Source: Sceloporus undulatus
Taxonomy: Eukaryota > Chordata > Lepidosauria > Squamata > Phrynosomatidae
Reading direction: 5' to 3'
DNA length: 64,000 nt
NCBI RefSeq assembly: GCF_019175285.1
Contig: NC_056529.1
Coordinates: 15,994,533 to 16,058,532 of the forward strand
Positions 23,001 through 28,109 of this stretch are shown here, piece by piece. Numbering within the stretch: position 1 is the first letter of the stretch; each line of letters begins with the position of its first letter. The notes beneath the pieces are model-generated. The model searched no databases. It saw only the letters and a program-made list of their open reading frames with translations, and was not told where the DNA came from. A program made the translations under genes and the position numbers.

Positions 23001-24008
23001 TTTGGGGGGTAAAATCTTATTATTGGAACTTTTCTGCTTAGTCCTCTCTATACATCAGAGGTTTAAAAATTGGTAAGAGATGCCCTCAATGTTTAACAAA
23101 ACAGAGAGGATAGGGCTATTTTTTCTTAAGGTTTCCCACAGTTGGCAGGTGATATATTTTAGTAAGACTGCAGCTATTTGACAAGGCTTAATTTTCAAAG
23201 AGTCATATAGCAGTTTGACTAAGGCACTGGAAGACCAGGGTTCAAATCCCTGCTCAGTCATGGAAACTCACTGACTAACTAAGGGAAATTCCTCTGCTGT
23301 GGCAAACCCTTAGGTGAACCTAAGTCAGAAATGACCTGGAGGCAAACAACATCAATCTTCCAAAGGACACACTTACCTAAGAACAAGCCCCATCAAACGC
23401 TGTGGAGCTGCCATATAAATATAGGCTCCAACTGTAAATTGCATTCCCTTCTTTTTTAATAAACAAAAGGGGGGTATTTTTAAAACACCTGTTGCATAAT
23501 AGTTTTGATTTCAAAACGGGCCCCTTTCCAGACCATCACCTTATAAGTAGATGGTCTTTCTTCCAACTAAATGAAGCCTAAGAGCAGACAGATGGACTGA
23601 CAAGTGATGTACCTAAGGCTTTTAATCCAGATCAGGCCTGCGGTCTTTTAGCATAGCATGCCCAGTATAGGTGATTCCACCAATTCCAGCCACTGTCAAG
23701 ATTATCACCTTTTCAATGCTTGCTACAGCTGCCAGAGAAGCTCTTGCCTTAAGGCTCTGCTATAGGAAGGTTTAGGGCCAGGTTAAGCAGATGACAGCTG
23801 TGTTCACATTTTTCCCCTTGCTTATGGTATGTTTCAGAGGCTTCAAGAGATTAACAGTATGATTAGAACAGGAGAGACTTCAACAAAGAAGAGAGGGATT
23901 GTCCTGGAGGAGGGGGCTGAGTCGCCAGCCAAGCGAATATGCCCAGATAATCACACAGCCCTCCTGCGGCGGCTACAAGACGTGGCAAATGACAGAGGTT
24001 CTCACTGA
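1836..24008 (+). CDS. RBL2: RBL2 (p130), retinoblastoma-like pocket protein, complete, 22 coding exons
   Basis: Pocket protein that binds E2F4/E2F5 and, in quiescent cells, joins the DREAM/MuvB complex to repress cell-cycle genes in the nucleus (family knowledge). Seen here: coding exons 1836-2078, 5019-5149, 7081-7281, 7813-7877, 10181-10309, 10770-10930, 11013-11077, 11787-11973, 12925-13091, 13780-13889, 14239-14342, 14527-14664, 14772-14936, 16414-16525, 17087-17362, 18876-19147, 19598-19774, 19891-19962, 20738-20840, 21358-21563, 22399-22563, 23838-24008. All introns are GT-AG, phases agree, and the sum is 3,420 nt (1,139 aa), equal to the human length I recall. Order: acidic N-terminus (1-60), N-terminal cyclin-like domain, pocket A (about 415-620), spacer with an RRLF cyclin-docking motif (682-685), pocket B (about 835-1030), C-terminal tail ending NDRGSH. 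The start ATG follows GCGCC in a CpG island and opens the only frame that joins exon 2. No damage seen. RBL1 is excluded by the p130-type spacer and C-terminus. Confidence 0.98.
2079..2560 (+). repeat. G-rich minisatellite at start of RBL2 intron 1
   Basis: Irregular units of about 30 bp built on GGGGCGGGGCTTGTGTTGAG fill the first 480 bp of intron 1, roughly 15 copies. Nearly all G runs are on the + (transcribed-sense) strand, so quadruplex formation is plausible. Long open frames on both strands here are by-products of the repeat. Confidence 0.8.
2793..2925 (-). repeat. ACA-type tRNA SINE, 3' part
   Basis: Reverse-oriented SINE body: tail GTTGTTGCTCTTGTGTGCCTTC, then CTGGGTTTTCTTGGCAGG and the CTGAGGCTGAGAG block. 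In RBL2 intron 1. Confidence 0.7.
3157..3325. repeat. Two ACA-type SINE heads in inverted orientation
   Basis: A + SINE head with tRNA-like B box (GGGTTCGAATCCCAGCTC) at 3157-3228 is followed 28 bp later by a - head at 3257-3325 (GCGGGGAATCGAACCC). They form a loose head-to-head pair. Confidence 0.7.
3434..3845. mobile_element. Family A palindromic MITE, interrupted by a second MITE
   Basis: Both arms of the common lizard palindrome (ACTACAGTTCCCAGGATTCC; CCGTTAAAGTGGTCTCCAAC) are present but split by an insertion at 3529-3795. Removing the insertion and one CATTG restores the expected AGCATTGAACCAGGGC junction. Confidence 0.8.
3529..3795. mobile_element. Nested 267 bp foldback MITE with 5 bp target duplication
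   Basis: Termini GACTTTATC / GATAAAGTC, flanked by CATTG on both sides (3524-3528, 3796-3800). Inside is a near-perfect 39 bp inverted repeat (3605-3643 with 3672-3710) around a 28 bp loop. Superfamily not assigned. Confidence 0.85.
4013..4078 (+). repeat. MIR-like SINE core fragment
   Basis: CATCCCTGTGAGGTAGAAGA and GGCCCAAGATCACCCAGTGC resemble the conserved MIR/CORE-SINE body. Short and old. Confidence 0.5.
4086..4676. mobile_element. Tc1/mariner-type (Tigger-like) MITE with a MITE B nested inside
   Basis: Terminal inverted repeats CACTCGTCC / GGACGAGTG flanked by TA on both sides. The interior (CTAGGTCCTCCAG-type motifs) is split by the family B element at 4295-4529. A fragment of the same interior lies at 63473-63605. 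Confidence 0.75.
4295..4529. mobile_element. Family B palindromic MITE, copy 1
   Basis: 235 bp foldback: GGGCCTGAACAGACAGGCCA at the left, its complement at the right, and arms carrying CACTTTGGAGGTATGCTGTT. Other copies are at 6209, 25243 and 60515. Confidence 0.85.
4705..4792. mobile_element. Family A MITE, single arm
   Basis: GGCTGCATCCACACTGCCAA, then TAATCC..GACACCACTGTAACTGCC and GGAATTCTGGGA. One arm only. Confidence 0.75.
5019..5149 (+). CDS. RBL2: RBL2 exon 2 (residues 82-125)
   Basis: Encodes GNDLHWLACALYVACRKAVP and the following VSRGTVEGNYVSLIRILRCS. Joins exon 1 in phase 0 and leaves two bases for exon 3. Donor AAG/GTAATG. Confidence 0.97.
6209..6442. mobile_element. Family B MITE, copy 2, with 3 bp target duplication
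   Basis: Termini GGCCTGTTACAGACTG / CAGTCTGTAACAGGCC, flanked by ATA at 6206-6208 and 6443-6445. 234 bp foldback in RBL2 intron 2. A 3 bp duplication fits PIF/Harbinger-like elements, but the ATA target is not the classic TWA. Confidence 0.85.
7081..7281 (+). CDS. RBL2: RBL2 exon 3 (residues 125-192)
   Basis: Encodes LIEFFNKMKKWEDMANLP through RGRKQR, almost identical to mammalian p130. Acceptor TTCAG/T, donor AAAG/GTATGG. Confidence 0.97.
7813..7877 (+). CDS. RBL2: RBL2 exon 4 (residues 192-214)
   Basis: A 65 bp exon encoding RQPCTVSEVFQFCWVLFVYAK. The segment sits in the N-terminal cyclin-like domain and joins both neighbours in frame. Confidence 0.96.
7982..8179. mobile_element. hAT MITE, 198 bp, 8 bp target duplication
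   Basis: Ends CAGTGATGGTGAACC / GGTTTGCCATCACTG. TGCTAGAC occurs exactly on both sides (7974-7981, 8180-8187). In RBL2 intron 4. Confidence 0.9.
8357..8573. mobile_element. Family A MITE, complete palindrome
   Basis: Ends TCCAAAACACACTGCATAAA / GGCAGTATGTTTTGGA. Inner arms carry ACTACAGTTCCCAGAATTCC and its partner. Followed by a (TATG)n run near 8634-8655. Confidence 0.8.
8880..10180 (+). other. RBL2 intron 4, rest: nothing recognised
   Basis: AT-rich unique-looking sequence with short TA runs (near 9798) and no recognisable exon, RNA gene or element. Confidence 0.5.
10181..10309 (+). CDS. RBL2: RBL2 exon 5 (residues 214-257)
   Basis: Encodes NFPMISDDLVNSYHLLLCVL then DLVYGNSLQCPNRKELLNPNFK. 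Acceptor CACAG/GC, donor AAAG/GTATGT. Confidence 0.97.
10770..10930 (+). CDS. RBL2: RBL2 exon 6 (residues 257-310)
   Basis: Encodes LPEDFHSKDFKLLFEPPCII followed by EKLCSLHDGLVLEAKGIKEHFWKPYVRR-type sequence. Ends in phase 0 at AAAAAG/GTATAC. Confidence 0.97.
11013..11077 (+). CDS. RBL2: RBL2 exon 7 (residues 311-332)
   Basis: Encodes ILKGKEENLTGFLDPGNFGES. Phase-0 acceptor TTGTAG; leaves TT at the donor, completed by exon 8 to Leu where human has Phe. Confidence 0.95.
11787..11973 (+). CDS. RBL2: RBL2 exon 8 (residues 332-394)
   Basis: Encodes KSINKAYEEYILSVGNLDER and FLGEDADEEIGTLRRC, then the stretch up to LQEHFER. Donor CGG/GTGAGT, phase 0. Confidence 0.96.
11974..12924 (+). other. RBL2 intron 8: nothing recognised
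   Basis: 950 bp of AT-rich intron with no repeat or gene that I can identify. Confidence 0.5.
12925..13091 (+). CDS. RBL2: RBL2 exon 9 (residues 395-450), linker into pocket A
   Basis: Encodes AKSFRISTPLTARKYVKESE and LTRLHTMLTGLKNAPSENLE. The STPLT segment carries a Ser/Thr-Pro site of the kind CDKs phosphorylate in p130 (family knowledge). Pocket A begins here. Confidence 0.96.
13226..13556 (+). repeat. Sauria SINE, near full length
   Basis: tRNA-like head (GGTGGTTTAGTGGTTAAG), body CCAACCTAGCAGTTCGAAAG then CATGCAAATGC and AGTAGATAAATA, and the CTACCTTTACCTTTA tail typical of squamate Sauria SINEs. Diverged, so old. Within RBL2 intron 9. This is the best single clade marker in the window. 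Confidence 0.88.
13780..13889 (+). CDS. RBL2: RBL2 exon 10 (residues 450-487), pocket A
   Basis: Encodes RSCSRDPSLSISSRVKEMYE plus IYCEKTQAQRDPDRFSK. More diverged from human than its neighbours, but with the same exon boundaries and the CSRDP core. Confidence 0.94.
14239..14342 (+). CDS. RBL2: RBL2 exon 11 (residues 487-521), pocket A
   Basis: Encodes VVGKHFHLAEVLYYKVLESV then IEQEKKRLGDTDLS. Donor TCT/GTAAGT, phase 0. Confidence 0.97.
14527..14664 (+). CDS. RBL2: RBL2 exon 12 (residues 522-567), pocket A
   Basis: Encodes AILEHDVFHRSLMACCLEII and the following YSYKAFDSFPFITDIFDVPAFHFYK. In frame on both sides, 138 bp. Confidence 0.97.
14772..14936 (+). CDS. RBL2: RBL2 exon 13 (residues 568-622), end of pocket A
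   Basis: Encodes VIEILIRAEDGLCREVVKHL, NHIEEQILESLAWKVESPLW and DKIRENENKVPTCEE, the highly conserved end of pocket A. Confidence 0.98.
15141..15376 (-). repeat. ACA-type tRNA SINE, near full length
   Basis: Reverse orientation: TTGTTGTTGTTGTGTGCG tail at the left, GGGAATCAAACTCTGGCCTC (B-box complement) and CTACACCACAATACTCT head at the right. In RBL2 intron 13. Confidence 0.85.
15605..15905. mobile_element. Possible decayed family C foldback MITE
   Basis: Partly self-complementary segment with CTTTTTGCGTCAGCAAAAAG and alternating GC-rich arms, similar in style to the element at 62397. Weak; no clear ends. Confidence 0.3.
16414..16525 (+). CDS. RBL2: RBL2 exon 14 (residues 623-660), spacer
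   Basis: Encodes VMPSQYFEKSNGNSMTSSPL and TPRRLNEVRAETGALGK. SSPLTPRR matches the human GSPLTPRR phosphosite cluster; the preceding stretch diverges, as expected in the spacer. Confidence 0.95.
17087..17362 (+). CDS. RBL2: RBL2 exon 15 (residues 660-752), spacer with cyclin-docking motif
   Basis: Encodes GIPSSPTTLYERYSSPTSNP, then TRRRLF (RRLF at 682-685, the RxL-type cyclin A/E docking motif known in p107 and p130), then a Val/Pro/Thr-rich run ending NNGQTVTIPVQ. Largest internal exon, 276 bp. Confidence 0.96.
17632..17700 (+). repeat. ACA-type SINE tail
   Basis: GGGTTGCCATAAGTCAAAGC then GGCAAACAACAACAA. 3' end only, in RBL2 intron 15. Confidence 0.7.
18876..19147 (+). CDS. RBL2: RBL2 exon 16 (residues 752-842), spacer into pocket B
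   Basis: Encodes GIANENGGITFIPVQVNVTG, a Gln/Ser/Pro-rich low-conservation stretch, and ends with RKTGSLMLFFRK at the entry to pocket B. Donor AAAG/GTACAT, phase 0. Confidence 0.95.
19598..19774 (+). CDS. RBL2: RBL2 exon 17 (residues 843-901), pocket B
   Basis: Encodes VFHLASVRLRDLCLKLDISD, ELRKKIWTCFEFSLVQCSEL and MMDRHLDQLLMCAIYVISK. Pocket B forms the LxCxE-binding groove in this family. Confidence 0.98.
19891..19962 (+). CDS. RBL2: RBL2 exon 18 (residues 902-925), pocket B
   Basis: A 72 bp exon encoding VTKDDTSFQNIMRCYRTQPQ then AKSH. In frame with exons 17 and 19. Confidence 0.97.
20036..20361. mobile_element. Foldback of two inverted Penelope-like repeat tails
   Basis: Two inverted copies (about 20080-20140 and 20228-20295) of a sequence reading CTCTGAAGATGCCAGCCACA, then GCTGACGAAACGTCAGGAAT on the + strand. 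They are joined by a palindromic middle (GTGATTTGCA...TGCAAATCAC). Outer ends carry the GGCCATGTTCTAGA and GGCCATGAAAGCCTTCGA blocks seen again at 54670. Assignment to Penelope-like elements is inferred. Confidence 0.6.
20738..20840 (+). CDS. RBL2: RBL2 exon 19 (residues 926-960), pocket B insert
   Basis: Encodes VYRNVLIKGRRQRYSSNGES then NNQQNSPTERNKDR, a basic/Ser-rich insert within pocket B as in mammalian p130. Donor A/GTAAGT. Confidence 0.95.
20852..21036. mobile_element. Tigger-like MITE fragment
   Basis: AGTCAGCCTTCCATATCTAC at the left, ATAAGGGACACCATGTTAAT and GGGGCTTGAGCATCC inside, GGTATCCATTGGAACCAAAC at the right. Same family as 50107-50335. In RBL2 intron 19. Confidence 0.75.
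21358..21563 (+). CDS. RBL2: RBL2 exon 20 (residues 960-1028), pocket B
   Basis: Encodes TSRDSSPVMRSSSTLPVPQP, SSAPPTPTRLTGANSDMEEE and ERGDLIQFYNNVYTDRIKDF. Nearly identical to human through the EEEERGDLIQFYNN block. Confidence 0.98.
22399..22563 (+). CDS. RBL2: RBL2 exon 21 (residues 1029-1083)
   Basis: Encodes GEAPPLSPYPFVRSGSPRRI, QLSQNHKIYISPHKNESALS and PREKIFYYFSSSPSK, with several Ser-Pro sites. Acceptor CCTAG, donor AAG/GTAAGT. Confidence 0.97.
23213..23358 (+). repeat. ACA-type SINE, degraded
   Basis: CCAGGGTTCAAATCCCTGCT, TCATGGAAACTCACTGA and the GGCAAACAACATCAA tail. In RBL2 intron 21. Confidence 0.75.
23838..24008 (+). CDS. RBL2: RBL2 exon 22 (residues 1084-1139 and stop)
   Basis: Encodes RLQEINSMIRTGETSTKKRG, IVLEEGAESPAKRICPDNHT and ALLRRLQDVANDRGSH, then TGA at 24006-24008. 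The C-terminus matches human p130, including ESPAKRICP. Confidence 0.98.
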   Translation, partial: RLQEINSMIRTGETSTKKRGIVLEEGAESPAKRICPDNHTALLRRLQDVANDRGSH

Positions 24009-25242
24009 TCCTATGGACAAAACCTGAGTTCGCCATCCTTTACTGTCTGATATTCGGCCAGTAGTGACAAAAGCCTACAGCAATTCTAAGCAGTTTGGGC
24101 CCTTGGTGTATCTGCTTCTGGCACCTTTCAAAGTGTCGCTCTTGACAAGGCTTCAGTCTGCTTTGTTTGCAGAGGCTGCAGTAATCCTCTGTGGATTGGA
24201 GGAAAATCAGAGACTGCTTCCTCAATCCTGGAACGGAAAGTGTCACACCACTCCGGCACATTCTGAGGGGAGCATGATAGCTGTAGTTTTGACTACAGCA
24301 TTTTTAATTTATCTGGCAGAAGTAATCGATAAACATTTTGTCCAGTAATGAACCGACAATGTCTATTCTTACATTAGTTCAGAGAGCATTAATGTGTTTT
24401 TTTCTAGCTGTTTTGTAAACTATCAGTGTAATTCTTGGAATTGGCAGCCTTGTGGGATAAGATAAGCAATAATGGAACCGATGCTGTGACTGTACCACCT
24501 GGTCTACGAAGCGGGCGCTGTGCCCACTTTGAAGCTGGGAAATCTAAGGTGTCTAGCACAATTGGAAGAAAATAGTTAAGGCTACATTTGAAATAGCTAA
24601 AAAAATATTGTATCTATTCTTTATTTCATGTGCCTGTCACATAATTATGGTAACATTTGGGGGGGGGGGGCTTTCAGATTTGTCTTGTTTTAGCTGTGCA
24701 ATGTTTTAAGTGAACTCTTATGCAGAGAGTAGCGTTTCAAAAATTCTAAAGCATTATTTTAAAATGCCTATTAGAGTTTAGCTACTCTGTAAATCGCACT
24801 TTTAAATTATATATATATATAAATATATTTTAAATAGTCAAAGCATAAGATACATATGTTCAGTTGCTTGAATTGTATTTATTGTCAAAAGTACACAGTG
24901 GTGATGTTTAATTTGTATTATTAATTTCTAGAGTGCATGATCATTTGTTTTTCCCTGCTTTTTAAACTTTGTACTTACCTCTTTGAAAAAAATGTAAAAA
25001 GCATTTTTACAAAACTGAAGTAGACTTCCAACCACTCTTGGATCTTTTTTTTTGTGGGTGGGTTGGGATGTCTTTGTGGGGCTCAGGGATAGGAAACTGA
25101 CTCCCAGACTTTGCCCTTCCCTGTTTTATAGCCTTTAGGTGGTTTGTAAGGTTTTTTTAGTTCAGCTTTCTAGAACCAGAAGCAGTCTCTGTGTTATACC
25201 TCATGAAGCATAGTATCATAAGAGTTGGACGAGACTATCTAT

Positions 25243-25477
25243 GGGCCTGAGCAGACAGGCCAAAAAAAAGCTGTTTCAGGTCACTTTGGAGGTATGCTGT
25301 TTAAATGACACATTCATCTTAAGATGCCAGAAGTTGTGTCAAAGCTGCACTCCAGTCCTTAAGACTGGAGCATGGCTTTGGTTCGGCTTCCAGTCTCTTA
25401 GGACACATGCATTATTTAAACAGCATACCTCCAAAGTGTCCCAAAGCAGATTTATTTTGCCCTGTCTGTTTGGGCTC
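25243..25477. mobile_element. Family B MITE, copy 3, within the probable RBL2 3' UTR
   Basis: 235 bp foldback with GGGCCTGAGCAGACAGGCCA at the left and the complementary arm ending CTGTCTGTTTGGGC at the right. Both arms hold the GGAGGTATGCTGTTTAAATG block. If transcribed with RBL2 it would fold into a long hairpin. Confidence 0.85.
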
Positions 25478-26944
25478 ATTATTATAGTGGAAGAACATAG
25501 AAAAACCTTTGTAGTCAGGGTGGAAGGGCTATATTTGTACATATTTTTGTACTATATTTCCCAACTACAAGGGAGGTTTTAGCTTCTCAGGGGCTGTTGG
25601 CATCCAGGGATGGGCAAGAAAGTGAAGGTAAAAACCACCAAGTGTCATTTGCTGAAGCCACCATTTCTCTGCTGCTGTTAGGGGCAGGGAAACAGCAATT
25701 GCAAAGGACATTCAGTAGAAGTCTTTCAAAAGAACATGAAGTTGTTTTATGAGTTACCATGGCATGAGATTTAAAGTCACTGCAAATTTCCATTAAAAAG
25801 AACTGGAGCAGCCTTTGATGCATGTACTGTTTTTCCCTGTAGTCCCAGTTTGGTTGCCTCCCGTTTCCCAATCTTTTCCAAGTCTAAGCGGAAACATGTT
25901 GGCTGCTTTACCAAAAATGATTGAAATTGCTGTTCATTCACCCAGCAAACCATTACAGGGGGCTTAAACAGAGAGCCAAGGATTTCAAGGCACAGTACAT
26001 GGTCTATCCTTTTTATTTTGGGAAGCCAGTGAGATTGTGAGTTGGTATGTAAAAGCGGAGGGCCTGTACAATTCTGCTATCTAGTACACAGTGAATATTC
26101 TGTGTCGCACCTTCTCACCATATGAGACTCTAGCAAGTACATTATCCTGTTTTAATGTGCAGCAGTGTTCATGGCATCCACCTAGCCTTACTCTTTGCTA
26201 CCACACTGCAGTCTCCTTTCTTGTAGAACAGAAACTGTAAATGTGAAGCATTCCAAGTGAAGCCACTGGAATGGATGCCACATGGAAGTAAATATGCTTA
26301 TAGGCACCAGTCATTCTTTAAACGCTATGTAGGAGAGATGACAAGATTAACCCCACCCTATAATAACTGCTTGTACAATATACAAATCAGTGACAGAGAA
26401 TTTTAAAGCCTCTTCATACATCCAGGCTGGAAGCCTCATAAACATTCAGGTTTTAAAAAGACGGTATTTTCCCATTTAAAAAAACAACAAACCTGTTACA
26501 CGATTCATATCTTGTGCCAACTTTCAGACTTTTCAAATCAGCACAAGTGCTCAAAGCATTGTGATGATTACATTGCTTTACTAAGTAGATTGAAACAATG
26601 GTAATCAGGGAAGTGCTGCCTTGGTCTGTATCTCTGCAGAACCAGACATTTGCACCTTCAAAACAACAAATCTGCACCTTGGTACAGGCTGAAAAGATGG
26701 CAGAAACAAGAAAACAGATTAGCCCTCTATAATACATTAGTTTTACATCTCAAACAACTGCCATTGATCCCCATGTGGGCAAGGAAGAAGATAGCCCATC
26801 TGCTCACTCCCAGAATGCAGCCCACGAGAGTTTAAATTTCAGGGACTGCAGAGCACAACACAAAAGACGTACCTCACTCCATGAATGGACTATGAATAGC
26901 CATAACAGCTGGACTAGGATTTTAAAGTAGCCACCTGTGAAGTT

Positions 26945-26950
26945 AATAAA
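26945..26950 (+). terminator. RBL2: Candidate RBL2 poly(A) signal
   Basis: Canonical AATAAA in + orientation with a T-rich stretch about 50 bp downstream. It faces the AKTIP signal. Confidence 0.5.
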
Positions 26951-27000
26951 GGTATTCAACAAAGAATGACACAGACAGACATTTTTACCATGATTGGAGT

Positions 27001-27006
27001 TTTATT
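27001..27006 (-). terminator. AKTIP: Candidate AKTIP poly(A) signal
   Basis: TTTATT on the + strand, so AATAAA on the AKTIP strand, about 1 kb past the AKTIP stop. Cleavage would be expected near 26980-26990, next to the RBL2 signal. Confidence 0.6.
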
Positions 27007-27998
27007 TTTTTTTAAAGATGCCACTATTAACACATTAGTCATACCGTCATCTGAGGCAGCCTGTCTACGTCTTCAGAAAGGTCTTAAACCAAAAACTGCA
27101 TACTATCAAGAACACTGATTTTTGTTCTAATGGCCGAAAGCCCACCATCTTGCTGTCCTGACCTAATGTGCAATTTAAGGCTGCTTCTAATATTACTTTG
27201 ACACATCTTAAGGCCGCTAGTTTAAGATGCATGCAAACATCAAGATGGACAGGACATATAGGTTCCCACTTGGCAATCTATTGAGATTTGCCAGTTGTGC
27301 GCATTTGTAGTGAATAAAAATGTCAGTTTATTGTTCCTCCTGCATGATACTTGCAAGCAATGGAGTTGTAGGTCAAAAGATTGCAGAACAAGTTATATTA
27401 GGAGCAGCCTATAGTGACAAAACATACTGGGGGAAGGGGGGGGGATATCAGATACACACCATCATCATACATGCCAATCTCCGCCTTTCTGCCCCTAAAA
27501 GGGCTAGAAGGAATCAGAACCAACTATTTACAAATTCCATATCCTAATATATTTACAATAGAAACCAATGCATTTAAAAGTTTTAAATATAGTATTTTAC
27601 TCTGCTATATTAGTTTACATAAACACAGATTACCTCTGGAACACGTTTTCCCTGCCTGTTCTTTACATGTTAAAAAAAAAAAAAGCTTTAAAAGTAACCC
27701 AGATAAGAACCTCAGGCGACATTCGAACCGTGAGGCATGACCCACCCACAGTGGACTTCACTAGCAAGAGTCCAGCCTTGTTAAGAACTACTTCCAACCT
27801 GCAGGCTGCAGTTAAAACGTAAGTGTAAAAACACCAAGAAGAGTCCAAGCAATGCCACAGAGCAGGTTTACTCGAATCATTGCTAGCATTTACTCTTACT
27901 AATCCAAAGTCAAGAAGGAAAACCTCTGCTTTGCTCTGCCTTGCTGTTACATTCCCTCTTCACGCAGAAAGTGTTGAGTGCGTCGTCGTTCGCAGAAT
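27007..27998 (-). other. AKTIP: AKTIP 3' UTR (probable extent)
   Basis: About 1 kb between the AKTIP stop and the first good antisense AATAAA. No repeat recognised; contains an A run near 27671 and a G run near 27437 on the + strand. Assigned by position only. Confidence 0.55.
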
Positions 27999-28109
27999 CT
28001 AAGTTGGCAATGTCTTCTCCTCTTTGCTGAATGGCTGAACGGAGCCAGGCTTCACCCATGACAGGCCAGACACTTGCATGCTTTTACTCTGTTGATCCTC
28101 CTCCTTCTT
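27999..28109 (-). CDS. AKTIP: AKTIP exon 10 (residues 258-293 and stop)
   Basis: Encodes [20 protein letters not shown] then [16 protein letters not shown] and [22 protein letters not shown] is identical to the human tail. Confidence 0.97.
   Translation of the reverse strand, partial: KKEEDQQSKSMQVSGLSWVKPGSVQPFSKEEKTLPT

Larger units (their letters stand above)
24009..26970 (+). other. RBL2: RBL2 3' UTR (probable extent)
   Basis: No coding potential follows the RBL2 stop. Repeat-poor sequence continues to an AATAAA at 26945-26950, followed by a T-rich stretch. An ATTAAA at 25792-25797 is an earlier candidate end. The region holds a G run near 24660-24669, an AT run near 24810, and a complete foldback MITE at 25243-25477. 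The end point is inferred; RNA-seq would settle it. Confidence 0.55.
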
